This document shows, piece after piece, positions 9,079-18,515 of a stretch of 64,000 nt of DNA (the stretch's first letter is position 1; every line of letters starts with the position of its first letter). The position numbers were made by a program, and so were the translations under genes. Source of the DNA: Maribacter hydrothermalis (GTDB taxonomy: Bacteria > Bacteroidota > Bacteroidia > Flavobacteriales > Flavobacteriaceae); contig NZ_CP018760.1 in NCBI RefSeq assembly GCF_001913155.1, positions 1,736,001 to 1,800,000 on the forward strand, in the 5' to 3' direction. Below the pieces are notes generated by a model. It made no database searches. It was not told the origin of the DNA and saw only the letters and a program-made list of their open reading frames with translations.

Positions 9079-10125
9079 ATGGTACAGTTAGACGAAAAAA
9101 TATATTTCTATTTATTCATTATCATACCAGTGATAGTGGTGCTCTTTTTATTGGTTTTGGTGTGGAAGAAAAGAACACAAAAGAAATTTGCAAACACAGA
9201 ACTTTTAAAAAGACTTACACCAAATCGCTCCACTAATAAAAGCACTTTAAAACTAATTATTTTAATTCTTGGTTTAGCTTTATTAATTATAGGGCTGGTT
9301 AACCCAAAAATTGGCACAAAATTAGAAACTGTAAAAAGGGAAGGTGTAGATATCGTTTTTGCCGTTGATGTCTCTAAAAGTATGTTGGCAGAAGACATTG
9401 CACCTAATCGCATAGAAAAAGCAAAAAGATTGGTTTCAGAAATCATTAACCAATTAGCGAGTGACCGCATAGGTATTATAGCTTATGCAGGACAAGCCTA
9501 TCCGCAATTGCCGATTACCACCGATTATGGTGCCGCAAAAATGTTTTTACAAAGCATGAATACAGATATGCTTAGCTCCCAAGGTACCGCAATAGATCAG
9601 GCAATTGAATTAGCCACTACCTATTATGATGATGCCGATCAAACAAATCGTGTATTGTTCATAATTTCTGACGGGGAAGACCATTCCGAAGGTTCCACCC
9701 TAGATGCCGTAGAAGACGCGGTTGATGAGGGCCTTATCATTTACACTATTGGGGTTGGGAAAGAAAAAGGTGCCCCAATACCCATTAAAAGAAACGGAAT
9801 TTTAGAAAGCCTAAAGAAAGATAATCAGGGCGAAACTGTAATTACCAAATTAAATGAGTCTGTCCTTGTCGATATTGCCAGTGAAGGTAAAGGGGAATAT
9901 ATTGATGGCTCCAATACGGATACCGCGGTAAAATTTATAAAAGAAGAATTGTTGAAAATGGATAAAAAGGAATTTGAAGCCAAGCAATTCGCAGAATATA
10001 AAGACCAATTTCAATGGTTTATTGGAGCAGCTCTTTTGCTACTCTTTTTAGATATTTTTATCTTGGACCGCAAGACCCGTTGGTTAAAAAAACTTAATCT
10101 GTTCAATGAAAAGAGAAATGAATAA
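9079..10125 (+). CDS. batB: BatB, VWA domain aerotolerance protein
   Basis: A 348-residue paralogue of BatA: N-terminal helices at about 9-29 and 57-74, a VWA domain with the metal site Asp97-Val-Ser99-Lys-Ser101, a SDGEDHSEG loop, and a C-terminal transmembrane helix near 313-332 followed by a basic tail. BatA and BatB are believed to pair in the membrane. It is adjacent to batA with a 2-nt gap and its 3' end overlaps the start of batC. Confidence 0.92.
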   Translation: MVQLDEKIYFYLFIIIPVIVVLFLLVLVWKKRTQKKFANTELLKRLTPNRSTNKSTLKLIILILGLALLIIGLVNPKIGTKLETVKREGVDIVFAVDVSKSMLAEDIAPNRIEKAKRLVSEIINQLASDRIGIIAYAGQAYPQLPITTDYGAAKMFLQSMNTDMLSSQGTAIDQAIELATTYYDDADQTNRVLFIISDGEDHSEGSTLDAVEDAVDEGLIIYTIGVGKEKGAPIPIKRNGILESLKKDNQGETVITKLNESVLVDIASEGKGEYIDGSNTDTAVKFIKEELLKMDKKEFEAKQFAEYKDQFQWFIGAALLLLFLDIFILDRKTRWLKKLNLFNEKRNE

Positions 10126-10978
10126 AATAAACAACGTACTATTGTTATTTTTCGTTTGCTTTGCAGCTGTTGCTCAAGAAGTTGACGTTAAAGAAAAAGA
10201 AAAGGCGCTTAGGTCTTCAACCAACCTTACCTGGGATGGCAACAAAGCGTTATCCGAAGACAATTTTATTGCGGCGGAAATAGATTATAGAAAAGCGATT
10301 TCTAAAAGCCCAGATAATAGTGTAGCCCCTTACAACTTGGGTAACGCTTATTATGAAAACGAAACGTATAACGAAGCTTTTGGCAGGTTTAAAGAAGCAG
10401 GCGAAGCCTCTAGCTCAAAAGAAGAAAAGCACAAAGCTTACCATAATATGGGTAATGTGTTTATGAAACGTAAAGATTACGCTAAAGCCGTAGAAGCTTA
10501 TAAAGAGGCGTTACGTAACAACCCAAAAGACGAAGAAACAAGATACAACTTGGCCTTGGCAAAAGAACTTTTGAAAAAAGACGAAGAAGAGAAAAAGCAA
10601 AACCAAGACGATAAGGACAAGGATAAAGAAAATAAGGACGAAAATAAAGATCAAGACAAAAAAGACGAAGGAGAAAACGAGGATAAAAAAGACAAGGGCG
10701 ACGAAGGTGACAAAGGCGATGAAGGTAACCAAGACGAGCAAAAGAAAGATGAGAATAAGGATGGTGAAGGTGAAAATAAACAAGATCAGAATAAAAAGCC
10801 AGAACAAGGCGAAGGTGATAATCAACAAGAGCAACAACAACCAAGACCTAATCAACTTTCCAAACAACAAGTTGAGAATCTTTTAAGAGCCATGCAAAAT
10901 GCCGAGAAAAAGGTTCAAGATAAAATTGATGATAAAAAAGTAAAAGGTGTTAAAGTTAAAAACGAAAAAGATTGGTAG
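10118..10978 (+). CDS. batC: BatC, TPR protein with highly charged tail
   Basis: I take the ATG at 10118, which gives a clean signal peptide (MNKINNVLLLFFVCFAAVAQ, 20 residues) and overlaps the batB stop by 8 nt. An in-frame ATG at 10106 would add four charged residues. The mature protein has about three TPR repeats to residue ~150, then about 90 residues made almost only of Asp, Glu, Lys, Gln, Asn and Gly, and a short helix at the C-terminus. TPR Bat proteins are thought to recruit partners in the periplasm. The purine-rich tail (10570-10850) produces long spurious antisense frames. Confidence 0.88.
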   Translation: MNKINNVLLLFFVCFAAVAQEVDVKEKEKALRSSTNLTWDGNKALSEDNFIAAEIDYRKAISKSPDNSVAPYNLGNAYYENETYNEAFGRFKEAGEASSSKEEKHKAYHNMGNVFMKRKDYAKAVEAYKEALRNNPKDEETRYNLALAKELLKKDEEEKKQNQDDKDKDKENKDENKDQDKKDEGENEDKKDKGDEGDKGDEGNQDEQKKDENKDGEGENKQDQNKKPEQGEGDNQQEQQQPRPNQLSKQQVENLLRAMQNAEKKVQDKIDDKKVKGVKVKNEKDW

Positions 10979-12762
10979 ACTTTAAGTCCATAACTAAACT
11001 AACGTTATTACTAACGGTATTTATGTCATCTCTTTTGGTGGTGGCACAAGATAATAATGCGGTAACTTTTGAAATGAAGTTAAGCAAACCTAAGCTAGGC
11101 TTAAATGAACGCCTAAGGGTAGATTTTGTCATGAACCGCGATGGGGATAATTTTAATCCCCCAGATTTTGCGGGTTTTAAAGTAATTATGGGACCCTCAC
11201 AATCTATCAGTTCTTCATGGATCAATGGAGTTCGTAGCTATTCTAAATCATATTCATATACACTGGCACCTACTGCAAAAGGAAAATTTACGATTAAACA
11301 AGCTACTATCGTAATTGATGGCGAAACCTATAAATCGCTCGCCAATGAAATAGAAGTTACTGCTGCTGTTGATAAGCCAAGTGACCAAATGACTGCGGAC
11401 GATGTTGCTGATGAAAACTTGCATTTAGTAGCTGAAATTTCTAAAACAAATCCATTTTTAAATGAAGCTATTACCGTTATCTATAAACTATATGTAAGTC
11501 CCAATATTAGTGTATCAAACTATCAACCATTAGATAATCCTACCTACAATAATTTCTGGAGCCAAGATATTAAAGTATCGACATTAAGTGCCCAAAACGG
11601 AACGTACAAAGGAAAGCCATACAGATATGTTATTTTAAAACGTGTAGTATTATATCCTCAAAAATCGGGCGAACTTGATATTGAACCTTTATCCTTAGAT
11701 GTAACTGTTGACGTACCTACGGTAAGACGTGACTTTTTTGGTGGCAGAGTCTATGCTCAAACAAATAAAACGGTATCGGCAGGCAATAGAACCATCAATG
11801 TAAAACCACTGCCCTTAGCGAACCAACCAGCTAATTTTAGTGGTGCAGTAGGTGATTTTGATTTTGCGGTAAGTACAAGTAAAACGAGCTTAAATGCAAC
11901 TGAATCATTACAGGCATTGGTAGAAGTTAGTGGTAAAGGAAACCTAAAATTATTTAAGTTACCAGAACTTGAATTGCCCAGCGCCTTAGAAGTTTACGAA
12001 CCTGAATTTACTGAAGGTGTAAGAACTACACTTGCAGGTATGCAAGGTAAAATTAGCAACAACTACACCATAGTTCCGTCTTTTAGAGGTAAGTATCCTA
12101 TTGCTCCATTAAGTTTTAGCTTTTTTAATCCAGTAACTGAGAAATATACCACGCTTACATCCAATGAAATCGTTATTAATGTTTTAGAAGGACCATTAAG
12201 TGCTTCTAGTTCTTCAACAGAAGCTACAAATAGCGCAAAACAATCTGTGGTTGCCAACGAAAATCAATTCAATTTTATAAAATTGAATCCAAATTTATCA
12301 AGCACATCAATAACTTACTTTTTTAGGTCTACGTCTTTTTATCTTTGGTTATTATCACCCCTTTTATTAATTCCTTTAGCAATTTTATTTAAGATAAAAC
12401 GAGAGGCAATTGCAGGCGATATTGCTGGAAATAAAATAAGAAGAGCAAATAAATTAGCGCGTAAATATCTTTCAGCTGCTAAAAAGCAATTAGGTAATAA
12501 AGAGTCTTTTTACGTGGCACTGGAACGAGCGCTACACAATTATTTAAAGGCAAAATTGAAAATTGAAACCTCAGAATTTAGCAAGGACAAAATTACCGAA
12601 TTGCTCATAAAAAAACAGGTAGAGAATTCTACTATTGAAGGTTTTATAGCCCTCCTTAAAAATTGTGAAGCTGCAAGATATAGTCCTTTTTCAAATGTTC
12701 AAATGCAGGCTGACTATGAAAAGGCAAGCGAAGTTATTTCATTAATGGATAAACAATTATAA
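10972..12762 (+). CDS. batD: BatD, oxygen tolerance membrane protein
   Basis: A 596-residue protein whose best start is the TTG at 10972: an in-frame TAA lies at 10957, there is no ATG between them, and the first downstream ATG (11023) would destroy the signal peptide that ends in VVAQ at about residue 25. The frame overlaps the batC stop by 7 nt, which favours translational coupling. After the signal come several beta-sandwich repeats to about residue 430, one transmembrane helix near 452-470 (LWLLSPLLLIPLAILF) and a helical cytoplasmic domain. This is the typical BatD layout. Confidence 0.9.
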   Translation: MVDFKSITKLTLLLTVFMSSLLVVAQDNNAVTFEMKLSKPKLGLNERLRVDFVMNRDGDNFNPPDFAGFKVIMGPSQSISSSWINGVRSYSKSYSYTLAPTAKGKFTIKQATIVIDGETYKSLANEIEVTAAVDKPSDQMTADDVADENLHLVAEISKTNPFLNEAITVIYKLYVSPNISVSNYQPLDNPTYNNFWSQDIKVSTLSAQNGTYKGKPYRYVILKRVVLYPQKSGELDIEPLSLDVTVDVPTVRRDFFGGRVYAQTNKTVSAGNRTINVKPLPLANQPANFSGAVGDFDFAVSTSKTSLNATESLQALVEVSGKGNLKLFKLPELELPSALEVYEPEFTEGVRTTLAGMQGKISNNYTIVPSFRGKYPIAPLSFSFFNPVTEKYTTLTSNEIVINVLEGPLSASSSSTEATNSAKQSVVANENQFNFIKLNPNLSSTSITYFFRSTSFYLWLLSPLLLIPLAILFKIKREAIAGDIAGNKIRRANKLARKYLSAAKKQLGNKESFYVALERALHNYLKAKLKIETSEFSKDKITELLIKKQVENSTIEGFIALLKNCEAARYSPFSNVQMQADYEKASEVISLMDKQL

Positions 12763-12764
12763 CA

Positions 12765-13526
12765 ATGTTTAAAAAGCTAATAATTGTATGTAGCCTTTTT
12801 ACGGTACTTATCTGTACCGCCCAGAACAATAAATTGTTCGATCAAGCTACCGATGCCTATAATGCCGGAGATTACGAAAAAGCAATACGTTTTTATACTG
12901 ATATTCTTAATAATGGTGAACACTCTACTGCGGTTTACTACAACCTCGGAAATTCAAATTATAAACTAAATAAAATTGCAGGGAGTATTTATTATTACGA
13001 AAAAGCATTACTATTATCTCCTAATGATGAAGAAGTGAAAACCAATCTAAGCTATGCACAAAACATGACTTTAGATGCGATAGACACTTTACCAGAAACT
13101 GGAATATCCAAACTTTATAAAAGAATTACTGGTAAATTAACATTTGACCAATGGGCGTATTTATCCATTGGAGCCCTATTATTATTCGTAGTGTTATACA
13201 TTCTTTTTTACTATTCAACTACTTCTTCTTTAAAACGATGGACGTTCATAGGTAGTTTATTTGCATTATTTATATGTATTATAGCTATTGTATTTGCTTA
13301 TATTCAACAAACAGATTTTAACAACAAACAACCTGCAATTATATTCGCTGATGAAAGTGTTATTAAATCTGAACCTAATGCTAATAGTGAGCATGTATTT
13401 GTAATACATGCCGGCACAAAAGTTAATGTTTTAGATGAATTAGATCAATGGAATAAAATTAAACTTGCTGACGGTAAAACAGGATGGATTCCTAAAAATG
13501 AATTAAAATTGCTAAAAGATTTTTAA
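12765..13526 (+). CDS. batE: BatE, TPR and SH3-domain protein
   Basis: A 253-residue protein: signal peptide ending in CTAQ (about 20), two to three TPR repeats (about 22-100), two transmembrane helices (about 125-146 and 155-178) and a bacterial SH3-like domain at about 190-250 containing VKSEP-like and GWIPKNEL segments. This matches BatE, the last gene of the cluster in flavobacteria. It begins 2 nt after batD. Confidence 0.88.
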   Translation: MFKKLIIVCSLFTVLICTAQNNKLFDQATDAYNAGDYEKAIRFYTDILNNGEHSTAVYYNLGNSNYKLNKIAGSIYYYEKALLLSPNDEEVKTNLSYAQNMTLDAIDTLPETGISKLYKRITGKLTFDQWAYLSIGALLLFVVLYILFYYSTTSSLKRWTFIGSLFALFICIIAIVFAYIQQTDFNNKQPAIIFADESVIKSEPNANSEHVFVIHAGTKVNVLDELDQWNKIKLADGKTGWIPKNELKLLKDF

Positions 13527-13559
13527 ATAATTGTTAACAATAATTAACCATTCTAATAC

Positions 13560-13567
13560 TATCTTTA
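13560..13567 (+). promoter_or_regulatory. Possible -7 element for the 98-residue gene
   Basis: TATCTTTA matches TAnnTTTG at all but one fixed position and lies 17 nt before the ATG at 13585. No clear TTG is seen 19-20 nt upstream, but a TTGTTAACAA palindrome (13531-13540) precedes it and could be an operator. Confidence 0.35.
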
Positions 13568-13584
13568 TCGTCGATATTTAAGAA

Positions 13585-13881
13585 ATGAAAAATATAGCGC
13601 GTATAACTTTATTAATTTTATGGCTTTTTGCCTTATCGGCACCGAGTGTTATTACAATATTCAATATTAACGACACTATAGTTTTAACAAATCTTAATGA
13701 AGAAGAACAACAAGAGTCAGTCAAAAAATCTATTGGTGAAGAAAAGTTTGTAAAAGAAAATTATCTTAATTTTTCATTAATTGCAAGCTATAAAAATTTA
13801 ATACAGAGTAGTTTTCAAGTCGTAGATAATTCTATATTATCGCTAGATGTAGTATCACCTCCTCCAAAATATATTTCATAG
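13585..13881 (+). CDS. Small exported protein of unknown function
   Basis: A 98-residue protein with a hydrophobic N-terminus (about 8-28) that could be a signal peptide or membrane anchor. A Glu/Gln/Lys-rich middle and a C-terminus ending in PPPKY follow. I recognise no family. It stands alone between batE and the carbonic anhydrase genes and has its own weak promoter-like box. Confidence 0.5.
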   Translation: MKNIARITLLILWLFALSAPSVITIFNINDTIVLTNLNEEEQQESVKKSIGEEKFVKENYLNFSLIASYKNLIQSSFQVVDNSILSLDVVSPPPKYIS

Positions 13882-14012
13882 TTGTTACTTCTAAAATTTT
13901 TGATGTGCAAATTCTACTGTACTTATATAAGAATTTGTTCTCGTATCATTCATTTTAAATAAAGTAATATCCCCTTAAATTTTAAGCGCATAAACCATGT
14001 GCCTACAGTCTA

Positions 14013-14048
14013 CTACTTCTTTAACTATATTTAAAAGTTAAAAAGTAG
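14013..14048. other. Long inverted repeat in the carbonic anhydrase leader
   Basis: CTACTT-C-TTTAACT (14013-14026) pairs with AGTTAAAAAGTAG (14036-14048), 13 bp with one bulged C and a 9-nt loop. An alternative GCCTAC/GTAGGC pairing (14001-14006 with 14045-14050) extends it. No T-run follows on the plus strand, so it is more likely a leader structure or binding site than a terminator. This is the only structured part of the 253-nt gap 13882-14134 apart from the 14092 dyad. Confidence 0.4.
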
Positions 14049-14091
14049 GCCTATAATTTAATTCAACATTAATACATTAAAAATCTTCTAT

Positions 14092-14111
14092 TCTAAATTA
14101 TTGAATTTAGA
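14092..14111. promoter_or_regulatory. 8-bp dyad upstream of carbonic anhydrase gene
   Basis: TCTAAATT-ATTG-AATTTAGA is a perfect 8-bp inverted repeat with a 4-nt spacer. It ends 23 nt before the ATG of the first carbonic anhydrase gene and is a candidate operator or small hairpin. Confidence 0.35.
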
Positions 14112-14134
14112 TATAGAAACTAAAAAATAATCTT

Positions 14135-14761
14135 ATGAAAGCACATACAAGAGAAACTCAATCAACAATGACCCCAAATAAAGCGTTAGAATTCTTAAAA
14201 GAAGGTAATCAACGTTTTCAAAATAATTTAAAAGCTAACCGAAATCTATTAGAGCAAGTTAATGACACCAGTGATGGACAATTTCCGTTCGCGACAATAT
14301 TAAGCTGTATAGATTCTAGAGTTTCTGCCGAGCTGGTTTTTGACCAAGGTTTAGGGGATATTTTCAGTATTAGAATTGCGGGCAATTTTTCTAACGAGGA
14401 CATTTTAGGAAGTATGGAATTTGCATGCAAACTTGCAGGAACCAAGTTAATTGTTATTTTGGGCCATACAAGTTGTGGTGCTATTAAGGGTGCTTGCGAT
14501 CATGCAAGACTAGGCAATTTAACTACTTTAATAAATAAAATAGAGCCTGCAGTAGATGCTGTTACAGAACCATCGGATGAAAGTCAAAGAAATTCTAAAA
14601 ATCTAGAGTTCGTAGATAAAGTAGCCGAGAAAAATGTACTCCTAACAATTGATAATGTACGTAAGAATAGTCCTGTTCTAAAAGAAATGGAGAAAAATGG
14701 GGAGATAAAAATTGTTGGGGCAATGTATGATATTTCTAATGGAGAAGTTATTTTCTATTAA
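14135..14761 (+). CDS. Beta-class carbonic anhydrase
   Basis: A 208-residue enzyme interconverting CO2 and bicarbonate. Zinc ligands and the catalytic dyad are visible: Cys58-x-Asp60-x-Arg62 in LSCIDSR, then His111 and Cys114 in GHTSCG. No signal peptide is present, so it is cytoplasmic. The N-terminal 20 residues are divergent. It is followed 88 nt later by a second beta carbonic anhydrase of equal length from a different subgroup, and then by a SulP transporter, so the three probably act together on dissolved inorganic carbon. Confidence 0.92.
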   Translation: MKAHTRETQSTMTPNKALEFLKEGNQRFQNNLKANRNLLEQVNDTSDGQFPFATILSCIDSRVSAELVFDQGLGDIFSIRIAGNFSNEDILGSMEFACKLAGTKLIVILGHTSCGAIKGACDHARLGNLTTLINKIEPAVDAVTEPSDESQRNSKNLEFVDKVAEKNVLLTIDNVRKNSPVLKEMEKNGEIKIVGAMYDISNGEVIFY

Positions 14762-14849
14762 TAATATAATTGCCAATAACTATTAACCTTGCTATTATTT
14801 TTTTACAGAAATTAGTATCTACTTAAATCAACCTGGTAATACATACAAT

Positions 14850-15476
14850 ATGAACTTAGATACCGTTTTTGAAAACAATGAAAAGTGGATTGCTGAAAAG
14901 TTAGAGACAGATCCAGATTTTTTTAAGCATCTTGCCGAAGGTCAGAATCCCGATTTACTTTATATAGGATGTTCAGATAGTCGTGTTACTGCCGAAGAGG
15001 TGATGGGTGCTAAACCTGGTGAAGTTTTTGTTCATAGGAATATTGCAAATATGGTTATTAGTATTGACCTTAATGTACTGTCTGTTGTAAAATATGCTGT
15101 TGACTATTTAAAAGTAAAACACATAATTGTTTGTGGTCATTACGCTTGCGGAGGTGTAAAAGCTGCAATGAAATCTGAAGATTTGGGTGTTCTAAATCCT
15201 TGGTTACGAAACATTCGTGATGTTTATCGTATTCATAAAGATGAGCTCAACGCTATTGAAAATGAAAACAAAAAATATGACCGTTTAGTGGAGTTAAATG
15301 TAAAGGAGCAATGTGTAAATCTTATAAAAACAGCAACTGTGCAAAAAGCATACCGCGATCATGGATTAAAAGTTCATGGGTGGATCTTTGATGTTGAAAC
15401 AGGAAAACTGGTAGATCTTAAGATTGACTTTGAAGGTTATCTTAAAAATATTATGGAAATCTACCATTTAAATTAA
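14850..15476 (+). CDS. can: Beta-class carbonic anhydrase, Can type
   Basis: A 208-residue beta carbonic anhydrase with Cys41-x-Asp43-x-Arg45 in GCSDSR and His97/Cys100 in GHYACGG. The VHRNIANMV segment and overall sequence are close to E. coli Can (YadF). It is cytoplasmic. It lies between another beta carbonic anhydrase and a SulP gene, 56 nt before the latter, and probably supplies or consumes the bicarbonate that the transporter moves. Confidence 0.92.
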   Translation: MNLDTVFENNEKWIAEKLETDPDFFKHLAEGQNPDLLYIGCSDSRVTAEEVMGAKPGEVFVHRNIANMVISIDLNVLSVVKYAVDYLKVKHIIVCGHYACGGVKAAMKSEDLGVLNPWLRNIRDVYRIHKDELNAIENENKKYDRLVELNVKEQCVNLIKTATVQKAYRDHGLKVHGWIFDVETGKLVDLKIDFEGYLKNIMEIYHLN

Positions 15477-15532
15477 ATAAAACCGCTAGGTAGAATTTAA
15501 TCAACCCACTACTTAGCCTAAAAATTATAATT

Positions 15533-17407
15533 ATGAAAAATTTATTCTCAAATTTTAAAGGCGATTTATTTGGCGGTATTACTGCTGGTATAGTTGCTCT
15601 ACCATTGGCATTGGCTTTCGGTGTAAGTTCCGGAATGGGACCAAGCGCAGGACTATATGGTGCTATATTCATAAGCTTTTTTGCTGCCCTTTTTGGAGGT
15701 ACCAATACGCAAATTTCTGGTCCAACTGCTCCTATGACAGCAGTAAGTATGGTTGTAATAGCTGGTATTGTAGCGGTAAATGATGGTAATTTAGAAAAAG
15801 CATTGCCTGCAATATTAATTGTTTTCCTCTTAGCAGGACTAATGCAAATAGGTCTAGGGTTACTAGGAATTGGAAAATATATTCGTTACATACCTTACCC
15901 AGTAGTGTCTGGGTTTATGACCGCGATAGGCGTTATTATATTAGTTACTCAAATTTTACCTGCTATTGGTTATTATCCAAAAGAAGATACCGATTTTGTA
16001 AACAATTACAAGCCCATGGCCGAAGAAATTATTCTAGCTAATATTCTTAAAGAAGAGGCGGGTGAAGGTATTTTGGTATTAGAAGATTTTAAAGAAACTA
16101 TTTCTAGAGCAGAAAGCATCACCGAAGCAGACATGTTAAAAGAAGCTCAGACTTTAGCAAAATCTGATGCTTCTGGTGTAATTGGAGCAATAAAAGTGCT
16201 CCCTAGAGCATTAAAGAATATTAATTGGTTAGAACTTATTCTTGCTTTATCGACCATCATTATTATTTATGGTTTTAAAAAAATTACCACCACTATTCCA
16301 AGTGCCTTGGTTGCCCTAGTCGTAGTATCCGGCGTCGCCTATGGATTTGGGTTAGATTATAGACCTATAGAACAAATACCTAGCGGTTTCCCAGTTCCTA
16401 ACCTAGGTATATTTACAGAATTTCAACTCGGTGTTATAACGCCATACATTTTTACAGCATTAACGTTAGCACTTCTTGGCGCTATTGACTCCTTATTAAC
16501 ATCTGTTGTAGCAGATAATATGACCAAAACTAAACACCAGCCAAATAAAGAATTGGTAGGTCAAGGTATTGGTAATAGTATTGCCGCAATTTTTGGTGGA
16601 ATTCCAGGAGCAGGTGCTACTATTAGAACAGTCGTAAATATTAATGCTGGTGGTAAAACAAAATTATCTGGTATGGTTGCCGGTGTTTTACTTTTAATCA
16701 TATTATTGGCACTTGGCCCAGTTGCTTCCCAAATTCCTGCGGCCGTGTTAGCTGGTATTTTAGTAACAGTAGGTATTGGTGTAATGGATTATAAAGGCTT
16801 AAAAGCTATACCCAGTTTACCAAAAGACATGAGTTTAGGGCCTATAAAATTTAGCTCCGAAGTAGTTATAATGTTAGTCGTGCTAGTACTATCCTCTATT
16901 TGGAACTTAGTTTATGCCGTGGGTGTTGGTTTGGTCATTGCCTCTTTAATGTTCATGAAAAAAATGGGCGATTTAACTGCAGAACGCTCTGATGTAAAAA
17001 CATTGGAAAAAGAAGTGAATTGGCCAGACGAAGCTGCTTTTCCAAAAACTTTACAAGAAGAAGTTTTTATCAAACATTTAAAAGGTCCTCTTTTCTTTGG
17101 GTCTACAAGTGAGTTTCAACAAATGGCAAACCAAATACCTTCTACTGCTTCCACGGTAATCATTAGAATGGGACGTATGCAATATATGGACCAATCTGGT
17201 TTATATACTTTGGAAGATGTTCTAATAAGTCTTAGAAATTCTGGTATTAATGTATTGTTTGTAGAAGTTCTTAAACAACCTAGATATATGCTGGAACGTG
17301 TAGGGGTAATACCAAACCTGATTCCTGAAGAACATATTTTTGATTCTTTTGATGAGTGTCTAATTTGGGTAAAAGCAAATGTAAAAGATAGAATCCCACC
17401 CAAGTAA
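15533..17407 (+). CDS. SulP family anion (probably bicarbonate) transporter with STAS domain
   Basis: A 624-residue inner membrane transporter. The N-terminal membrane domain (to about 490) has the SulP features GITAGIVALPLALAFG and a GPTAPM segment in the substrate region. The C-terminal STAS domain lies at about 515-615 (RMGRMQYMDQSGLYTLED). About 55 extra residues, rich in Glu, Lys and Asp, lie in a loop near 160-215. SulP proteins carry sulfate, bicarbonate or other anions. Location directly behind two carbonic anhydrase genes favours bicarbonate, but substrate cannot be proved from sequence. Confidence 0.85.
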   Translation: MKNLFSNFKGDLFGGITAGIVALPLALAFGVSSGMGPSAGLYGAIFISFFAALFGGTNTQISGPTAPMTAVSMVVIAGIVAVNDGNLEKALPAILIVFLLAGLMQIGLGLLGIGKYIRYIPYPVVSGFMTAIGVIILVTQILPAIGYYPKEDTDFVNNYKPMAEEIILANILKEEAGEGILVLEDFKETISRAESITEADMLKEAQTLAKSDASGVIGAIKVLPRALKNINWLELILALSTIIIIYGFKKITTTIPSALVALVVVSGVAYGFGLDYRPIEQIPSGFPVPNLGIFTEFQLGVITPYIFTALTLALLGAIDSLLTSVVADNMTKTKHQPNKELVGQGIGNSIAAIFGGIPGAGATIRTVVNINAGGKTKLSGMVAGVLLLIILLALGPVASQIPAAVLAGILVTVGIGVMDYKGLKAIPSLPKDMSLGPIKFSSEVVIMLVVLVLSSIWNLVYAVGVGLVIASLMFMKKMGDLTAERSDVKTLEKEVNWPDEAAFPKTLQEEVFIKHLKGPLFFGSTSEFQQMANQIPSTASTVIIRMGRMQYMDQSGLYTLEDVLISLRNSGINVLFVEVLKQPRYMLERVGVIPNLIPEEHIFDSFDECLIWVKANVKDRIPPK

Positions 17408-17452
17408 TACATCAAAACCAATAAAAATATATACTACCTCTTTTAAAAGTTT

Positions 17453-17460
17453 TAAATTTG
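17453..17460 (+). promoter_or_regulatory. Likely -7 promoter element for pheS
   Basis: TAAATTTG is a full match to the Bacteroidota TAnnTTTG element, 18 nt before the pheS ATG. No TTG is found at the expected upstream distance, so only the -7 part is supported. Confidence 0.5.
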
Positions 17461-17478
17461 CTTCTTTAATCAACATTT

Positions 17479-18498
17479 ATGATTGATAAGATAAAGGAAC
17501 AGATTTCTGAAGTAAACGCATTTACAGCTGATAGCTTAGATGCCATAGAAACGTTTAGAATTAAATACTTAGGTAAAAAAGGAATTTTAAATGACTTTTT
17601 TGCTGAGTTTAAGAATGTACCAAACGAACAAAAAAAAGAATTTGGGCAAACTATAAACGAACTAAAGCAAGCTGCTACCCTAAAAGTTGAGACTTTAAAA
17701 GAGGTTTTAGAAAATTCTCAATCAACTGAACAAGTATATGGTGACCTAACTAGACCCGGTAACCCTATTGTACTTGGTTCACGACATCCTATTTCTATAG
17801 TAAAAAATCAAATAATTGATATCTTCTCGAGAATAGGGTTCAACGTATCTGAAGGCCCGGAAATTGAAGATGACTGGCACAATTTTACTGCATTAAATTT
17901 GCCAGAATATCATCCGGCACGTGATATGCAAGATACTTTCTTTGTACAAACTAATCCAGATATACTACTCCGTACGCATACTTCATCAGTTCAAGTACGG
18001 TATATGGAAAATAATAAACCTCCTATTAGAACTATTTCTCCTGGTAGGGTATATAGAAACGAAGCAATTTCCGCAAGATCACATTGTTTCTTTCATCAGG
18101 TAGAAGGATTATATATAGATAAGGATGTTTCTTTTGCCGATTTAAAACAAACATTACAGTATTTTACTACGGAACTTTTTGGAAAATCAAAGATTAGACT
18201 TAGACCGTCATACTTTCCGTTTACAGAGCCAAGTGCTGAAGTAGATGTATATTGGGGATTAGAAACTGAAGCCGATTATAGAATAACAAAAGGTACTGGA
18301 TGGTTAGAAATTGGCGGTTGTGGAATGGTGGACCCAAATGTATTAACCAATTGTGGTATAGACCCTAATAAATATTCTGGTTTTGCTTTTGGTGTAGGTA
18401 TTGACCGTATAGCCATGCTTTTACATCAAATTACCGATATACGTTTAATGAGTGAAAATGATGTACGTTTCTTAGAGCAATTTAAATCTGCTTTATAA
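17479..18498 (+). CDS. pheS: Phenylalanine-tRNA ligase alpha subunit
   Basis: A 339-residue PheS. Visible: an N-terminal coiled-coil tRNA-binding region (1-90), then class II motifs, including a motif-2-like [23 protein letters not shown] and a motif 3 [16 protein letters not shown]. The [12 protein letters not shown] segment is the family's Phe-binding block. Length is normal. The beta subunit gene is not in the window, which is usual for this phylum where pheS and pheT are often apart. Confidence 0.97.
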   Translation: MIDKIKEQISEVNAFTADSLDAIETFRIKYLGKKGILNDFFAEFKNVPNEQKKEFGQTINELKQAATLKVETLKEVLENSQSTEQVYGDLTRPGNPIVLGSRHPISIVKNQIIDIFSRIGFNVSEGPEIEDDWHNFTALNLPEYHPARDMQDTFFVQTNPDILLRTHTSSVQVRYMENNKPPIRTISPGRVYRNEAISARSHCFFHQVEGLYIDKDVSFADLKQTLQYFTTELFGKSKIRLRPSYFPFTEPSAEVDVYWGLETEADYRITKGTGWLEIGGCGMVDPNVLTNCGIDPNKYSGFAFGVGIDRIAMLLHQITDIRLMSENDVRFLEQFKSAL

Positions 18499-18515
18499 CT
18501 TAGAATATTCCCTGT

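Noticed and set aside
10482..10870. Long antisense frames opposite batC.
   Set aside because: They are mirrors of the purine-rich Asp/Glu/Lys tail of BatC and encode only Leu/Phe/Val-rich low-complexity sequence.
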